Positions 1 to 8,681 are shown, numbered from the stretch's first letter. The stretch is DNA of 64,000 bases from Bacteroidales bacterium (GCA_017428285.1 JAFRRE010000176.1:1-64000), one strand, 5' to 3'. The notes: generated by a model from the sequence alone, not told the origin. Translations and numbers: made by a program.

Positions 1-2325
1 AATGAATATGGTGTTTTTTATGCTGGTATTGACGATGACATTGCCACCGTATGGAAAGACGGTGAAGTCCTCTATGAACCTGAAGACTGCGAAAGCATCA
101 CGGCGATTGCAGTGCTGCCCACTGAGACACCGCAACCTGGTCATGAGCCCAAACTCCTGCCTTGGTTCGATGGTTTCGAGGTCGACAGCACCTGGACCGA
201 CTGGACCGTTCTCGACTTCGACGGCAACAATGAAATCGCATGGGAGCGCAATGACGACGAAGCCGCCACTGGCGACTTCAGCGCCCGCCACCTCGCCTGC
301 GACAACATCCAGGAAGGCTGGCTCATCACTCCTCCCCTATACCTAAATCTCTATTGCGACTCCACTTGGATGAGTTTCAAGACCATGGAAGTCAATCCGA
401 GCAACTACACCAACAGCAGCCTCTTGATTTCGACCACAGGCACCCAACTCTCCGATTTCACTGAGATTTGGTCACAAGACACCCCATCCGACACTTGGGA
501 TTCCATCCACATCGACCTCTCAGCCTACCAAGGCGACACTATTTATTTGGCCTTTAAATACACAGGGCATCATGGCCACGACTGGTACATTGACGATGTA
601 AGCGTCGAAGAGGCACTTACGATGTACGACATCACCGTCGAAAGCGGCAACCCCGACTGGGGCACCGTCAGCGGCAGTGGCAGTTATCCGCACGGCGCCA
701 CCGTCCAAATCGAAGCCCAGCCTAACATTGGCCATGAATTCCTCTGCTGGGACGATGGCATCGCCAGCAACCCCCGCGACATTGTTGTCCTCCAAGACAG
801 CACCTTCGTCGCTTTGTTCGCCATCAGCCAATACACCATCGAAGTCGTCTCCGACAATTCCATGATGGGCACAGTGACTGGTGGCGGCACCTATCAATAC
901 GGCGACACCATCGAGATTGCCGCCACGCCTTACATCGGATTCGAGTTCATCAGTTGGACCGACGGTAACACTGACAACCCGCGCACCATTATCGTCACGG
1001 AAAACGCGACATACACCGCGCATTTCGGCTTACAGCAATGCGTCATCAAGACCCAAGTCACCCCCGAAGGTGCAGGCACCGTCGATGGTGGCGGCACCTA
1101 CGACTATGGCTCCACCATCCAGCTATTGGCCCACAACAACACGGGTTATCGCTTCCAGATGTGGGATGACGGCAACCTTACCAACCCGCGCTCCGTTTTC
1201 GTGGAAGGTGATGCCTCTTATACAGCCGTGTTTGAGCCACTCCCATACGAAATCACTGCCGAATGCGACCCCGTGGAAGGTGGCACAGTGAGCGGAGCAG
1301 GCACCTATTATTATGGCACTACCGCCACGCTAACCGCCACACCCAATGAAAACTACATCTTCCTCTGCTGGAGCGACGGCATCGCCAGCAACCCGCGCTC
1401 CGTCACTGTGACAGGCAACGCCAACTACAAAGCCTTGTTCCATTTCAATGGCACGACCGAATACACTATAACCGTGGCGGCCAACAACCCATTGCTGGGT
1501 ACCGTCACAGGCGGAGGCATCTACCCTGAAGGAAGCATCGCCGAAATCAGCGCAACACCTTATGAAGGTTCTGTCTTTACGGGCTGGGATGACGGCAACA
1601 CCGACAACCCGCGCAGCATCGTAGTGACGCAGGACATGGAATTCATAGCTGTGTTCACCAAGACAGAGACCTACACCATCACGGTAAGGGCTGAGAGTCC
1701 GCTGTTGGGCTCCACCTACGGTAGTGGTGAATACCCCCTCAACTATGTTGTCAACATTGGAGCCTCCCCCGCGACGGGCTACTATTTCACCGGTTGGCAA
1801 GACGGCAACATGGACAACCCACGCACCATCATCGTGACCGGAGATGCCGAGTACGTCGCCTCGTTCGCCCGAGAACCCGTCCTGACCTATACCGTCACCG
1901 TACTGCATGATGAAGCACAAGGTCTTATCCTCGGTGCCGGTACCTATATCGCAGGCAGCATCGCCACCATCGCCGCCATCCCTGCCGATGGCTTCATATT
2001 CGTGAGATGGAGCGACGGAACCACCGACAACCCCAAGGAAATCCTTGTCGATGAAGACATCGTGTTGGCAGCCTTCTTTGAATTCACAAGTGTCGATGAG
2101 AACGGCTTAGAAAGCGTCAGTCTCTACCCCAACCCTGCCAACGACAAGCTCTTCCTAGAAGGTCTTGAAGAAGATTGTGAAATCAGCATCTACAACGCCA
2201 TGGGCATGAAAGTCAAAACCATGACGCTGCAAGGCGACGCTGAAATCAACATCAGCGAATTGCCTGCTGGCCTCTACCTTCTCCGTATCGGCAACCAGCG
2301 CACTTTGAAATTCATCAAGGAATAA
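1..2325 (+). CDS. Secreted T9SS cargo adhesin with seven InlB-type repeats (5' truncated)
   Basis: The reading frame is open to the left edge, so the N-terminus lies outside the window. The visible order is a short beta-propeller-like stretch (residues VWKDGE), a choice-of-anchor J/MAM-like domain (about nt 160-620, ending DWYIDDVSVEE), then seven tandem repeats of about 70 residues (nt 630-2090). Each repeat has the pattern GTVxGxGxY...G..I...P..G..F..W.DG...NPR.I.V...A.Y.A.F, typical of the Bacterial repeat/divergent InlB B-repeat family. The last 75 residues form a type A T9SS sorting domain (LYPNPANDKLFLEG ... ELPAGLYLLRI ... KFIKE). From family knowledge such proteins are exported by T9SS and anchored or released at the cell surface. 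An adhesive or binding role is inferred. The substrate is unknown. Confidence 0.85.
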   Translation, partial: NEYGVFYAGIDDDIATVWKDGEVLYEPEDCESITAIAVLPTETPQPGHEPKLLPWFDGFEVDSTWTDWTVLDFDGNNEIAWERNDDEAATGDFSARHLACDNIQEGWLITPPLYLNLYCDSTWMSFKTMEVNPSNYTNSSLLISTTGTQLSDFTEIWSQDTPSDTWDSIHIDLSAYQGDTIYLAFKYTGHHGHDWYIDDVSVEEALTMYDITVESGNPDWGTVSGSGSYPHGATVQIEAQPNIGHEFLCWDDGIASNPRDIVVLQDSTFVALFAISQYTIEVVSDNSMMGTVTGGGTYQYGDTIEIAATPYIGFEFISWTDGNTDNPRTIIVTENATYTAHFGLQQCVIKTQVTPEGAGTVDGGGTYDYGSTIQLLAHNNTGYRFQMWDDGNLTNPRSVFVEGDASYTAVFEPLPYEITAECDPVEGGTVSGAGTYYYGTTATLTATPNENYIFLCWSDGIASNPRSVTVTGNANYKALFHFNGTTEYTITVAANNPLLGTVTGGGIYPEGSIAEISATPYEGSVFTGWDDGNTDNPRSIVVTQDMEFIAVFTKTETYTITVRAESPLLGSTYGSGEYPLNYVVNIGASPATGYYFTGWQDGNMDNPRTIIVTGDAEYVASFAREPVLTYTVTVLHDEAQGLILGAGTYIAGSIATIAAIPADGFIFVRWSDGTTDNPKEILVDEDIVLAAFFEFTSVDENGLESVSLYPNPANDKLFLEGLEEDCEISIYNAMGMKVKTMTLQGDAEINISELPAGLYLLRIGNQRTLKFIKE

Positions 2326-2346
2326 CCATCCACCCAGATTCCACAT

Positions 2347-2385
2347 AAAAAGCGGAAAGCCGAACTCAATCGACTTTCCGCTTTT
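2347..2385. terminator. Bidirectional terminator hairpin
   Basis: A 12-bp stem (AAAAGCGGAAAG paired with CTTTCCGCTTTT) around a 14-nt loop, with A and T tracts on both sides. It lies between the converging adhesin and protease genes and can serve both. Confidence 0.85.
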
Positions 2386-2405
2386 GTTTTGGTTGGTGAC
2401 AATGC

Positions 2406-4052
2406 TTATTTCGTTATCACAAACTTTAGCGTTTGGTTGCCTAAGTCCGAAACGGCTTTGATGAAATAGATGCCCGAATCAAGCGTGTTTAGGTAGGTCT
2501 CCAAAGTCGTGTGGTTCAGACCGTTGAAGGTGTAAGTGTAAAGCTGGCAACCCATGAAGTCGAAGACCGTCAACTCGGCCTTTGCACCTTCATTCAGCAC
2601 CACATGCATCTCGCCCTGAGAGGGATTGGGATACACGGTGATGAGATTGTTGTTTTGAACAGGAGCCTCTTCCACATGCAAGAGTTCAAAGGCTTGGCTA
2701 AAGTCGGGGATGCCATAGCCGTATTTGTTGTCGGGATTGTCGGCACGGTTACCACAAGAGCGAACGACATCACAAATCTCTTGCACCGAAGCGTAGGGAC
2801 AGGCTTGACGCAGGCAAGCCACAGCGCCAGCCAGCACGGGCGTAGCAAACGAAGTGCCATTGCCATTGTAATAAGGCCACCAGCCTCCGTCACCCGAAGC
2901 CACGTATGTGCCTTCGCCCATAGCCATCACGTCAGGTTTAATACGTCCGTCGTAAGTGGGTCCCACCGAACTGAAATCAGCACGGAATCCGTTTTCATCA
3001 ACAGCACCCACCGTCAAGATGTGCTCTGCATCGGCAGGGATACCCAAGGTGCAAGTGCCATCGCCTTCATTGCCAGCGGCATTCATGCAAATCATGCCAC
3101 GGCTGGCGGCAATCTCTGCACCAATCGTCATCGGGGCAGTGTGGCCGTCAAAGTGCTCAAAAGGATGATCCCATTGCGACATGTCAAAATCAATATAGCC
3201 CAAAGAAGTGGAGCAAACGTCAACACCCAGGCTGTCGGCATACTCCGCGCCAGAGACCCAGTTGTATTCCTCTACGATGTTTTCGCTCGGGCCATCCTCG
3301 GTATGCAGCAGATAATAGGAAGCCTTGGGAGCCGTTCCTACCATCTGGTTTGGAACATAGGCTGCCATAGTGCTTAAACATGAGGTGCCATGTGTGCTTT
3401 GCGAATAAACCGAGCTGGAACCATACACGAAGTCGCGGATGCCGAGCAAACGGCCTTCCTCGCGCATATTGTCTAAACAGGCGTGGCTTTCGGCGCCAAT
3501 AAAGCCACCATCAAGGATGGCTATCACGACGCCAGTGCCATCATAGCCCTGCTCATGCAAGACATCAATTTTCAGTTGGGTGGCTTGCGCTTCTGCGCCG
3601 CCATAATAGCCACGGAAACCACGAGAGCCTTCAACGGCTTTCATCTCGTTAGCCATCCAACGTTCCTTCATCTCTTGTGCCTTGGGGTCATTGGGGCAAT
3701 TGCGCACCACTTGCACAAACCCAAGGGCATTGATAGCCTCAATCACAGCGGGGTCTGTGACATACACCGAAACACCATTCAACCATTTCGAGGGGTTGAG
3801 CAGCTCAGCACCACAGTCGGCCACTGCCTGAAGATACTGCGGATTCACAGGGATGTCGTACTCATCGATGCCAATGCCCAAATTGGCACGACGCTGCAAA
3901 GCCCTTGGACTCAGGTAAGCCTCGGGGTTGTCAATAGAATAAGGTGAGTTTTCCTTGTCGGTAAACTGCACCCAGTAGATGTTGGTCGCGATTTGCGCTT
4001 GGGCAAACATCGTGACCGCAAGAAACAGTAGTAAAAAAGAAAGCTTTCTCAT
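2406..4052 (-). CDS. S8 (subtilisin-like) serine peptidase with T9SS sorting domain
   Basis: Secreted protease of 548 residues. I chose the start at 4052 because it gives a clean signal peptide (MRKLSFLLLFLAVTMFAQAQ); the frame continues upstream but reads through the promoter. The S8 triad is visible: Asp181 in AILDGGF, His221 in STHGTS and Ser401 in GTSFATP, with the oxyanion-hole Asn in MNAAGNEG. Residues 20-160 resemble a propeptide/inhibitor region. The C-terminus carries a type A T9SS sorting domain (VYPNPSQGEMHV ... LDSGIYFIKA ... KFVITK). The protein should cross the inner membrane by Sec and the outer membrane by T9SS. It converges with the upstream adhesin gene and shares its terminator. 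Substrates cannot be predicted. Confidence 0.93.
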   Translation of the reverse strand: MRKLSFLLLFLAVTMFAQAQIATNIYWVQFTDKENSPYSIDNPEAYLSPRALQRRANLGIGIDEYDIPVNPQYLQAVADCGAELLNPSKWLNGVSVYVTDPAVIEAINALGFVQVVRNCPNDPKAQEMKERWMANEMKAVEGSRGFRGYYGGAEAQATQLKIDVLHEQGYDGTGVVIAILDGGFIGAESHACLDNMREEGRLLGIRDFVYGSSSVYSQSTHGTSCLSTMAAYVPNQMVGTAPKASYYLLHTEDGPSENIVEEYNWVSGAEYADSLGVDVCSTSLGYIDFDMSQWDHPFEHFDGHTAPMTIGAEIAASRGMICMNAAGNEGDGTCTLGIPADAEHILTVGAVDENGFRADFSSVGPTYDGRIKPDVMAMGEGTYVASGDGGWWPYYNGNGTSFATPVLAGAVACLRQACPYASVQEICDVVRSCGNRADNPDNKYGYGIPDFSQAFELLHVEEAPVQNNNLITVYPNPSQGEMHVVLNEGAKAELTVFDFMGCQLYTYTFNGLNHTTLETYLNTLDSGIYFIKAVSDLGNQTLKFVITK

Positions 4053-4106
4053 TGCTATAGAATTTGTATTATAAACACATAATATAATTAGGTGATAAAA
4101 AACGGG

Positions 4107-4114
4107 CAAAAATA
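4107..4114 (-). promoter_or_regulatory. -7 promoter element of the S8 peptidase gene
   Basis: On the minus strand this reads TATTTTTG, matching the Bacteroidota -7 consensus TAnnTTTG, about 55 nt before the chosen start. It supports the shorter start, because the longer frame would begin upstream of this promoter. Confidence 0.55.
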
Positions 4115-4164
4115 ATAAGTTTTTCGGATTCAAGGTTTAAAAATCAAAATTTAAGATTCAAATT

Positions 4165-4293
4165 GAGATTCCCTTGGGGAATGGAGTACTTCTTTTCGTT
4201 ATTACCGGCGGCTTGAAACAGCTGCTGACAGGTAACTGTCAATGGCCGCCGCTTGTTACTCAATGCCTAACTCCATTCCCTTCAGGGAATCTC
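4165..4293. repeat. Long inverted repeat upstream of trmD
   Basis: The outer arms are 4165-4187 and 4270-4293. They are near-perfect reverse complements (GAGATTCCCTTGGGGAATGG against CCATTCCCTTCAGGGAATCTC), and each arm is itself a small palindrome. Inside them a second pair, GGCGGC (4207-4212) and GCCGCC (4245-4250), nests symmetrically. The roughly 130-bp unit carries no gene. It ends about 23 bp before the trmD promoter, so it is probably not in the trmD transcript. It could be a MITE-like element or a dispersed palindromic repeat. Confidence 0.7.
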
Positions 4294-4315
4294 TTTCCGC
4301 ATTCAAAAAAATCAC

Positions 4316-4323
4316 TACTTTTG
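4316..4323 (+). promoter_or_regulatory. -7 promoter element of trmD
   Basis: TACTTTTG fits TAnnTTTG and lies 18 nt before the trmD start codon. This argues for translation from 4342 rather than from an upstream in-frame ATG that would precede the promoter. Confidence 0.6.
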
Positions 4324-4341
4324 CAAAAAAAATTCAAAGCC

Positions 4342-5031
4342 ATGCGCATCGACATCATCGCCGTTTTTCCCGAAATGTTTGAGGGGCCATTCACCGAATC
4401 CATCATCAAACGCGCTGTAAACAAGGGCATTGTGGAGATTGGATTGCACAACCTTCGCGACTACAGTACCGACAAACACCACAAGGTGGACGACTACTCG
4501 TTTGCCGCCGGAGCGGGTATGGTGATGATGATCGAGCCCGTCGACAATTGCATCAGCCACCTGAAGAGCCAAAGAGATTACGACGAGGTCATCTACATGA
4601 GCCCCGACGGCGAGCTTTTGGACCAGCCTTTGTGCAACCAACTCTCAATGAAAGAGAACATCATCATCCTTTGCGGACACTACAAAGGCATCGATGAACG
4701 CATCCGTGAACATCTGATTACCAAAGAGATAAGCATCGGTAACTACGTCCTTTCGGGCGGCGAACTCGGTGCGGCAGTCTTGGTCGACAGTTTGGTGCGC
4801 CTCATCCCTGGAGCTTTGGGCGATGAGACCTCTGCCCTCTCCGACTCGTTCCAGGACGGCTTGGTGTCGCCACCTGTCTACACCCGTCCGAGAAGCTACA
4901 AAGGCTGGGAGGTTCCCGAGGTGCTTTTGTCGGGCAACGACAAGCTCATCAACGATTGGAGGCTGGAGCAAGCCATCGAGCGCACCAAGGTGCGGAGGCC
5001 TGAGATGTACGAAATTTTCAAAAAAAGCTGA
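4342..5031 (+). CDS. trmD: tRNA (guanine-N1)-methyltransferase TrmD
   Basis: TrmD methylates N1 of G37 next to the anticodon of several tRNAs using S-adenosylmethionine, which prevents +1 frameshifting. The 229-residue length is normal for the family. The trefoil-knot SPOUT signatures are visible: [17 protein letters not shown] at the start, [19 protein letters not shown] and [15 protein letters not shown]. The downstream neighbour is rplS, a pairing common in bacteria (the classical rpsP-rimM-trmD-rplS set), although rpsP and rimM are absent here. A separate promoter before rplS suggests the two can be transcribed independently. Confidence 0.97.
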   Translation: MRIDIIAVFPEMFEGPFTESIIKRAVNKGIVEIGLHNLRDYSTDKHHKVDDYSFAAGAGMVMMIEPVDNCISHLKSQRDYDEVIYMSPDGELLDQPLCNQLSMKENIIILCGHYKGIDERIREHLITKEISIGNYVLSGGELGAAVLVDSLVRLIPGALGDETSALSDSFQDGLVSPPVYTRPRSYKGWEVPEVLLSGNDKLINDWRLEQAIERTKVRRPEMYEIFKKS

Positions 5032-5060
5032 AAATCTTCTTCTCGTATCGAAATTATTTG

Positions 5061-5068
5061 TATTTTTG
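5061..5068 (+). promoter_or_regulatory. -7 promoter element of rplS
   Basis: TATTTTTG, a perfect TAnnTTTG match, lies about 40 nt before the rplS start in the gap between trmD and rplS. Confidence 0.6.
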
Positions 5069-5108
5069 CACCCACTTTTTGGAGAAAAATATACAAAAAT
5101 ATATAAAA

Positions 5109-5462
5109 ATGAGCAAAAACGCATTAATCCAATTCGTTGAAGATCAAATCGTTGTAAAAGATTTTCCGAAGTTTAAGACAGGCGACACCATCACGGTGAC
5201 CTACAAGATTGTTGAAGGACAAAAAGAGCGTCTGCAGAAGTTCCAGGGCATCGTCCTGAAGCGCAGCGGCGAAGGCAAGGTTGGTACATTCACCATCCGC
5301 AAGATTTCCAACAATGTTGGTGTGGAAAGATGTTTCCCCATTGCCTCCCCGATGATTGAGAACATCGAGGTGAACAAGAAGGGTGCTGTCCGCAAGTCAC
5401 GCATCTACTATCTGCGTGGCCTCCGCGGCAAGAAAGCCCGTATCAAAGAGCTCAAGGACTAA
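5109..5462 (+). CDS. rplS: 50S ribosomal protein L19
   Basis: Component of the large ribosomal subunit, located at the interface with the 30S subunit. The protein has 117 residues, the usual size. Diagnostic segments are FKTGDTITVTYKIVEG, RLQKFQGIVLKRSGEG, FTIRKISNNVGVER, FPIASPMIENIEV and the basic C-terminus KSRIYYLRGLRGKKARIKE. The start at MSKNALIQF is preferred because upstream in-frame codons fall in or before the promoter. A strong hairpin terminator follows the gene. Confidence 0.98.
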   Translation: MSKNALIQFVEDQIVVKDFPKFKTGDTITVTYKIVEGQKERLQKFQGIVLKRSGEGKVGTFTIRKISNNVGVERCFPIASPMIENIEVNKKGAVRKSRIYYLRGLRGKKARIKELKD

Positions 5463-5487
5463 TACCTTCAGCCACAACGAAAAAAAG

Positions 5488-5518
5488 AAAGCTCCGAACG
5501 TTTGCTCGGAGCTTTTTT
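5488..5518. terminator. Rho-independent terminator after rplS
   Basis: Stem AAAGCTCCGA / TCGGAGCTTT with an 8-nt loop and a run of six T. It lies between rplS and the converging symporter gene; A residues on the left side let it work in both directions. Confidence 0.85.
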
Positions 5519-5533
5519 CATTTCACGACTTCC

Positions 5534-6961
5534 TCATTCTTCCTGAGGTGCGTCTTTCTTCTTCCGCTTAAAAATCTTCGTCCTTAGCATAAACACCGTC
5601 AGTGCGGCCCAGAAGACCACCAAAATGCCCAAAGTGATAAAGGTCGCCTTGAGGCTCTGCGGGGCATAGCCCACCAAGAGCAACACAGGGAAACCCAGCA
5701 CGATGGCCGAGAGGGTTTGCAACACCAGGTTGTTGGCGGCAGGCGTCTCAAACTTCGGGTCAATCTCGCGCAACAGGATCATACCATTACTGGCCGTGCC
5801 CGTCAGCATACCGAACATCGAGAAGAAGCCCTCGTATTTGTAATTGGGATAGAGGTGCTTCGAGATAATCAAGACATAAATGAAAGTCGCAGCGGCACCC
5901 AAGGTGCAGATGATGATGAATGGCAACACGAACTTGCCGAAGTTCTCGAAACTGATGGCCGCCGTACCCGCCACAATCATGACATCAAAGCAGAAGCCGC
6001 TGATGCGGTTAAGCATATAGTTGTTGATGTACTCGCGGCTCATCAGCTTGGCTTTTTTGAAACGACCCAGAAGCCACTTGAAGAAAATGCCGAACAGCGT
6101 GCCCGTCAGGAAGTTGAAGCCCCAAAGCATGGGTTTCAAGGTGTTGGTGCCAAAGTCGCCCAAATCCATCCCTTGTATCCAACGGGTGAATAGGAAAACG
6201 AGGAAATAGACGAACAGCACCATGCAGATCTGCACCGAGAGCTTGTCGATGGACTCGGCATCGGGAATCTCACCCTTGCCTTCGTAGTCCTCCAGCTTGT
6301 TCACTTGAGCCTCAGCGAGTTTCTTTCTCGAAAGCACGCCCTTGCGACGCAAGATGTTCATATAGATGACACCCACCACGCTACCCACGATGAAGCCCGT
6401 GGCTGCAATGGAGAGGCCGAAGTCGGCACCCGGGAAGTCGATGCCCTGCTTAGTGGCCCATGTGGTGAAAATCTTGCCGAAGTTCAAGGCCTGTCCCGGT
6501 CCCTGGCCGTAGCCCATCGGCAGCAACAAACCCGCTGCATAAAACAGTTTTCTGCCGAAATAAAAGAACAAAATAGAGACAATGAGGCCCACGATGCCTT
6601 GAATGACATAGGTGGAGGCCGTCAAGGCACCCGTCTCAATCACCTTCATCGGCGTGGACTTCGATTCTATCTTGTTGTTTTTCAGTGCCAAGGCCACAAA
6701 ACCCAAGCCCAAGGCATGATAGGTCACAATTTCCATCACAGGCTTGTTGATGAGTTCCTTGCACCCTGGAATCGCCTTAAAGATCAAGAGCAGCAAACCG
6801 CCGATCAAAGCCGAAGGAATCAGGCTCTTGCGCAAGAAGGGGATCTTGGTTCTCAGCACGTTACCGAACAACAAGGCCGTTGCCAAAATGCAGAATTGCA
6901 CCAGCCAGTTCCATGCTATAGGCTGGTCGAAAGTCATCACAGAAGCATCTAGTAGTGTCAT
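5534..6961 (-). CDS. gltS: Sodium/glutamate symporter, GltS family
   Basis: Inner-membrane protein of 475 residues that by family imports glutamate with sodium. It has about ten hydrophobic segments arranged as two halves. The first half contains the GltS-like signature LLPMGYGQGPGQALNFG (around residue 150), and the second half contains FGMLTGTASNGMILLREIDP, the matching re-entrant loop region. It is somewhat longer than E. coli GltS (about 400 residues), with an added cytoplasmic linker (KLAEAQVNKLEDYEGKGE). Substrate specificity for glutamate is inferred from family membership and not proven by the sequence. The gene stands alone between two intergenic regions. Confidence 0.8.
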   Translation of the reverse strand: MTLLDASVMTFDQPIAWNWLVQFCILATALLFGNVLRTKIPFLRKSLIPSALIGGLLLLIFKAIPGCKELINKPVMEIVTYHALGLGFVALALKNNKIESKSTPMKVIETGALTASTYVIQGIVGLIVSILFFYFGRKLFYAAGLLLPMGYGQGPGQALNFGKIFTTWATKQGIDFPGADFGLSIAATGFIVGSVVGVIYMNILRRKGVLSRKKLAEAQVNKLEDYEGKGEIPDAESIDKLSVQICMVLFVYFLVFLFTRWIQGMDLGDFGTNTLKPMLWGFNFLTGTLFGIFFKWLLGRFKKAKLMSREYINNYMLNRISGFCFDVMIVAGTAAISFENFGKFVLPFIIICTLGAAATFIYVLIISKHLYPNYKYEGFFSMFGMLTGTASNGMILLREIDPKFETPAANNLVLQTLSAIVLGFPVLLLVGYAPQSLKATFITLGILVVFWAALTVFMLRTKIFKRKKKDAPQEE

Positions 6962-6986
6962 ATCAAATGATTTTATAAAAAGTATT

Positions 6987-6994
6987 CAAAACTA
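6987..6994 (-). promoter_or_regulatory. -7 promoter element of the GltS-type gene
   Basis: TAGTTTTG on the minus strand matches TAnnTTTG, 25 nt before the start codon at 6961. Confidence 0.5.
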
Positions 6995-7011
6995 AATTAC
7001 TACCAACAATT

Positions 7012-7335
7012 TCAACGTCTCAGTCTGACAGCCGTACCCGATGCAGAAACCATCAACATTCCACTATTCTCACCAAGGACCTCGTAATCAATATCAATAC
7101 CAATAACAGCATCCGCGCCCATTTGCATTGCGCGTTCCTGCAATTCATTCAATGCCTGTGAACGAGCATTGATCAGTTCTGATTCGTATGAACTCGAACG
7201 GCCCCCAATAAAGTTTCTAATGCTGGCGCCAAAGTCTTTGATAAAATTCACTCCAGCAATCACTTCTCCAAAGACAACGCCTTTATACTCCAGGATGGTA
7301 CAGCCTTCAATGTTTGGTGTAGTTGTAAGTATCAT
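7012..7335 (-). CDS. YbjQ/UPF0145 family protein
   Basis: Small soluble protein of 107 residues in the YbjQ (DUF74/UPF0145) family, sometimes called heavy-metal-binding domain proteins. The biochemical role is unknown. Diagnostic segments are [21 protein letters not shown], the central [16 protein letters not shown] and the C-terminal [14 protein letters not shown] ... [12 protein letters not shown] chose the start MILTTTPN because the family begins directly before the TTP motif. A -7 element at 7368-7375 then leaves a normal short leader. A start at 7359 (eight more residues) remains possible. Confidence 0.88.
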   Translation of the reverse strand: MILTTTPNIEGCTILEYKGVVFGEVIAGVNFIKDFGASIRNFIGGRSSSYESELINARSQALNELQERAMQMGADAVIGIDIDYEVLGENSGMLMVSASGTAVRLRR

Positions 7336-7367
7336 AATACATTGATTTTGTTTATCCATTTTGCCTG

Positions 7368-7375
7368 CAAATATA
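7368..7375 (-). promoter_or_regulatory. -7 promoter element of the ybjQ-like gene
   Basis: TATATTTG on the minus strand, 33 nt before the preferred start at 7335 and only 9 nt before the alternative start at 7359. Confidence 0.5.
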
Positions 7376-7405
7376 TGTATTTTTTATATGGTGAACAAAA
7401 TTCCG

Positions 7406-7413
7406 TAATTTTG
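7406..7413 (+). promoter_or_regulatory. -7 promoter element of the chromate transporter operon
   Basis: TAATTTTG matches TAnnTTTG and lies only 4 nt before the ATG at 7418. If this is the promoter, the transcript would begin at or next to the start codon and be leaderless or nearly so. Confidence 0.5.
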
Positions 7414-7417
7414 CGGC

Positions 7418-8062
7418 ATGAAAAAAGCGTTTGAACTATTCTTCTCTTTCTTCAAGATCGGAGCTTTCACCCTCGGCGGCGGCTATGCCATGCTGTCGAT
7501 GGTAGAGAAGGCCGTCGTCGACCAGAAAAAATGGATCCCCAACGACGAGTTTTGGGACATGATTGCCGTGGTTCAGTCGCTTCCAGGCGTGTTCGCCGTC
7601 AATACGGCCTTGTATGTCGGGCATCGTGTGGCCGGCACAAAAGGTGCCTTTGCCGCCATGCTGGGTGCCATCATCCCGTCCATCACCATCATCCTGCTCT
7701 TGGCTACGGTGTTCCGCGAATACCGCGACCAACCCGTGGTGGAGCGCATCTTCAAGGGCATCCGTCCCTGCGTGGTAGCCCTCATCCTCGCCCCTTCCCT
7801 GCGCATGATCAAGTCGGCCAAGGTGACCTGGAAGACCGCCATCATCCCTATCGCAACGGTGTTTCTCATCTGGTGGTGCAAGATTTCGCCCGCCTACGTC
7901 ATCCTGACCGCCATCGCGGGAAGTCTCATCTATGCGCTAATTATCAGACACAAGACAAGAGACGCGGGGGTTAATCCCCCCAACCCCCTTTCAAGGGGGA
8001 GTGACCCCGCGTCCCGTGTCTCGAAGTCCCGACGTCAAAAAGAAAAGGAGGCCAAGCCATGA
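7418..8062 (+). CDS. chrA: Chromate transporter, short ChrA-type subunit 1
   Basis: Inner-membrane protein of 214 residues in the CHR family. Short-chain members occur as adjacent gene pairs, each equal to half of a full-length ChrA. The conserved N-terminal signature FFKIGAFTLGGGYAMLSMVE is visible, followed by about five hydrophobic segments and LPGVFAVNTALYVG. Family members export chromate, but the physiological anion in Bacteroidota is uncertain. The last 35 residues (RDAGVNPPNPLSRGS...) are not family sequence; they are encoded by palindromic repeat DNA at 7952-8033, so the C-terminal tail is probably a repeat insertion. The stop overlaps the next start (ATGA), indicating translational coupling. 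Confidence 0.88.
   Translation: MKKAFELFFSFFKIGAFTLGGGYAMLSMVEKAVVDQKKWIPNDEFWDMIAVVQSLPGVFAVNTALYVGHRVAGTKGAFAAMLGAIIPSITIILLLATVFREYRDQPVVERIFKGIRPCVVALILAPSLRMIKSAKVTWKTAIIPIATVFLIWWCKISPAYVILTAIAGSLIYALIIRHKTRDAGVNPPNPLSRGSDPASRVSKSRRQKEKEAKP
7952..8033. repeat. Palindromic dispersed repeat (family B) nested with a second palindrome, inside a gene
   Basis: The outer arms GAGACGCGGGG and CCCCGCGTCCCGTGTCTC flank an inner palindrome (AACCCCCTTTC/AGGGGG). The outer type recurs at 14294-14360 and 21411-21477. It encodes the odd C-terminal tail of the first chromate transporter subunit. Confidence 0.7.
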
Positions 8063-8598
8063 TCTACTTGCAATTGCTTTGGGTCTTTGTGAAAATTGGT
8101 GTGCTGGGCTTCGGCGGCGGCTATGCCATGCTTTCCCTTATCCAGCACGAGGTGGTGGACCACTACGCTTGGATGACCACCACCGACTTTGCCGACATGG
8201 TGGCCATCTCGCAGATGACACCAGGTCCCATCTCCATCAACTTAGCGACCTACGTGGGCTACACCACGGCGGGCCTCGGTGGCTCGTTGTTGGCTTCGTT
8301 CGCGCTCTGCCTGCCTTCCATCATCATGGTGTACTTCATCTTGAAATTGTTCATGAGCAAGAAAAACAATGCTCTGATGACCAACACCTTGAAAGGTCTG
8401 AAGCCTGCCATTGCCGGACTTATCTTTGCAGCGGGTCTCTCTATGATGAACACCCAAAACTTCGTCGACTTCGGTCGCGGCCAATACAATATCAGCGTCA
8501 TCATCTGCGTTTTGGCATTTGTAGCCTCGTATTTCTTCAAGGCAAATCCAATTTTGCTAATTGTGCTCTCAGGTGTGGTGGGGTTCTTCGCGTATTAA
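8059..8598 (+). CDS. chrA: Chromate transporter, short ChrA-type subunit 2
   Basis: Second half-size CHR family protein, 179 residues, with the matching signature FVKIGVLGFGGGYAMLSLIQHE at residues 8-29 and MTPGPISINLATYVGY further on. Five or six hydrophobic segments follow. It overlaps the first subunit by 4 nt and is expected to form a hetero-oligomer with it, with the two halves inserted in opposite orientation. The first subunit has LPG and the second TPG in the conserved proline motif, as is usual for such pairs. No regulator (ChrB) is nearby. Confidence 0.9.
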   Translation: MIYLQLLWVFVKIGVLGFGGGYAMLSLIQHEVVDHYAWMTTTDFADMVAISQMTPGPISINLATYVGYTTAGLGGSLLASFALCLPSIIMVYFILKLFMSKKNNALMTNTLKGLKPAIAGLIFAAGLSMMNTQNFVDFGRGQYNISVIICVLAFVASYFFKANPILLIVLSGVVGFFAY

Positions 8599-8602
8599 CC
8601 AA

Positions 8603-8668
8603 GGTCCCTGAGCCTGTCGAAGGGCCGGTTTAAGATTAAGATTCAAAATTCAAAATTCAAAGATTTAA
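8603..8668. repeat. Dispersed repeat (family A) followed by an AT-rich ATTCAAA array
   Basis: 8603-8626 is one copy of GGTCCCTGAGCCTGTCGAAG plus GGCC, the same unit found at 23379-23457 and, inverted, at 40802-40825. It is followed by a tandem AAAATTC/ATTCAAA array to about 8668. It fills the gap between the chromate transporter and the PNGase-like gene. No terminator hairpin was seen. Confidence 0.75.
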
Positions 8669-8681
8669 TATTCAACACGAT

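Noticed and set aside
630..2090. Regular repeats that could be mistaken for a CRISPR array or DNA satellite
   Set aside because: The period is about 210 bp and conserved at protein level (W.DG..NPR), so they are protein repeats of the InlB type.
4174..4341. N-terminal extension of TrmD
   Set aside because: The in-frame upstream ATG lies in the inverted repeat and ahead of the promoter element. TrmD proteins begin at MRIDI-type starts.
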